Positions 63,733 to 64,000 of a stretch of 64,000 bases of DNA are shown here, one piece after another; the stretch's first letter is position 1; every line of letters starts with the position of its first letter. The notes under the pieces were generated by a model, which made no database searches, was not told where the DNA came from, and worked only from the letters and a program-made list of their open reading frames with translations. The DNA lies in contig CAWUIH010000001.1 of assembly GCA_963922495.1 (NCBI GenBank), positions 62,001 to 126,000 on the forward strand, written 5' to 3'. Source of the DNA: CAWUIH01 sp963922495. Its GTDB lineage: Bacteria; Pseudomonadota; Gammaproteobacteria; Coxiellales; Coxiellaceae. The position numbers and the translations under genes are program-made.

Positions 63733-64000
63733 ATGGAGACAACTGCTAAAAGGTTTGCTATAGGGGTTTCTGCGCTGTGCTGTGCACTTGCATCGGTGTC
63801 ATTTGCAGCCAACCCAAGTAGTAAAACTACATTGAAAATGTCTGGATTAAGCATAGGTTTTGGCGGCGGCGCTAGTTTATTTGCCGCAAATTCACAAATC
63901 TATTCGGCAACATCCAGCAACCAAACAAATTATGAAAACTATGGGATTGTTTATCCTCGTTACGGCCGAATTGTTGCTGTTACTCCCGTGACTGAATTTG
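63733..64000 (+). CDS. Exported protein, N-terminal part only (cut by window end)
   Basis: Open frame from ATG 63733 (AGGAGA 7 bases upstream) runs off the window after 89 codons. Signal peptide METTAKRFAIGVSALCCALASVSFA is followed by a Ser/Thr/Asn-rich mature start with LSIGFGGGASLFAANSQIY. The Gly/aromatic alternation may be the first strands of an outer-membrane beta-barrel; too little is present to name it. Confidence 0.6.
   Translation, partial: METTAKRFAIGVSALCCALASVSFAANPSSKTTLKMSGLSIGFGGGASLFAANSQIYSATSSNQTNYENYGIVYPRYGRIVAVTPVTEF

Noticed and set aside
1..64000. CRISPR array, prophage, transposase or toxin-antitoxin pair
   Set aside because: No regularly spaced direct repeats, phage structural genes, transposase motifs or convincing small toxin-antitoxin gene pair seen.

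Overview
The window is a 64 kb chromosomal segment of an AT-rich, Gram-negative gammaproteobacterium. Evidence for this is the lipid A/Kdo genes (lpxC, waaA), TolC, a meso-DAP-type MurE, a type IV pilus operon, and the gene order fau - 6S RNA - zapA - zapB-like - pepP - ubiH - ubiI. The overall look (AT-rich, scattered large proteins without recognisable domains, many with hydrophobic segments and Ser/Pro-rich tails) suggests a host-associated lineage such as Legionellales/Coxiellaceae. That placement is inference; no rRNA gene is present to test it.

Layout. 0-8.5 kb: a TolC-like outer-membrane channel with a C-terminal SPOR domain, an ArsR-MFS pair, an unknown helical protein, waaA and parE. 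8.6-17.6 kb: a sodium/solute symporter, fau, 6S RNA, zapA, a zapB-like gene, pepP, ubiH, ubiI and two unknown membrane/exported proteins. 17.7-19.9 kb: an OmpR/EnvZ-type two-component pair. 20-38 kb: most of a division and cell wall cluster in one direction (murE-murF-mraY-murD-ftsW-murG-murC-murB-ftsQ-ftsA-ftsZ-lpxC), then dciA, secA and mutT. The cluster starts at murE, with no mraZ/rsmH/ftsL/ftsI in front, and has no ddl between murB and ftsQ. 38-44 kb: zapD, coaE and pilD-pilC-pilB-pilA on the minus strand. 44-54 kb: an accessory zone holding seven genes without clear function apart from a ThiF/MoeB-rhodanese protein and a hotdog thioesterase. It contains palindromes and most of the copies of a short dispersed repeat. 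54-63.6 kb: rph, yicC, gmk, rpoZ, spoT, ridA, recG and htpG. The window ends inside an exported protein gene.

How the genes work together. The core is cell envelope growth and division: peptidoglycan precursor synthesis (murC-G, mraY), lipid II export and septal synthesis (ftsW, ftsQ), the FtsZ ring with FtsA and the modulators ZapA, ZapB-like and ZapD, lipid A/Kdo synthesis, and SecA for export. The rph-to-htpG block is RNA processing, GTP/ppGpp metabolism, repair and stress response. htpG has a clear sigma-32-like promoter. Two promoters (arsR-like and murE) sit so close to the start codon that their mRNAs would be leaderless or nearly so.

Most unusual items: the TolC-SPOR fusion; a roughly 70-bp dispersed intergenic repeat with the core GCTTTTTCTAG, six copies of which I found in the window, one pair forming a large inverted repeat; the 44-54 kb unknown-protein zone; and a hairpin that reaches into the ribosome-binding site of one of its genes. 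No CRISPR array, tRNA, rRNA, transposase or prophage gene was seen.
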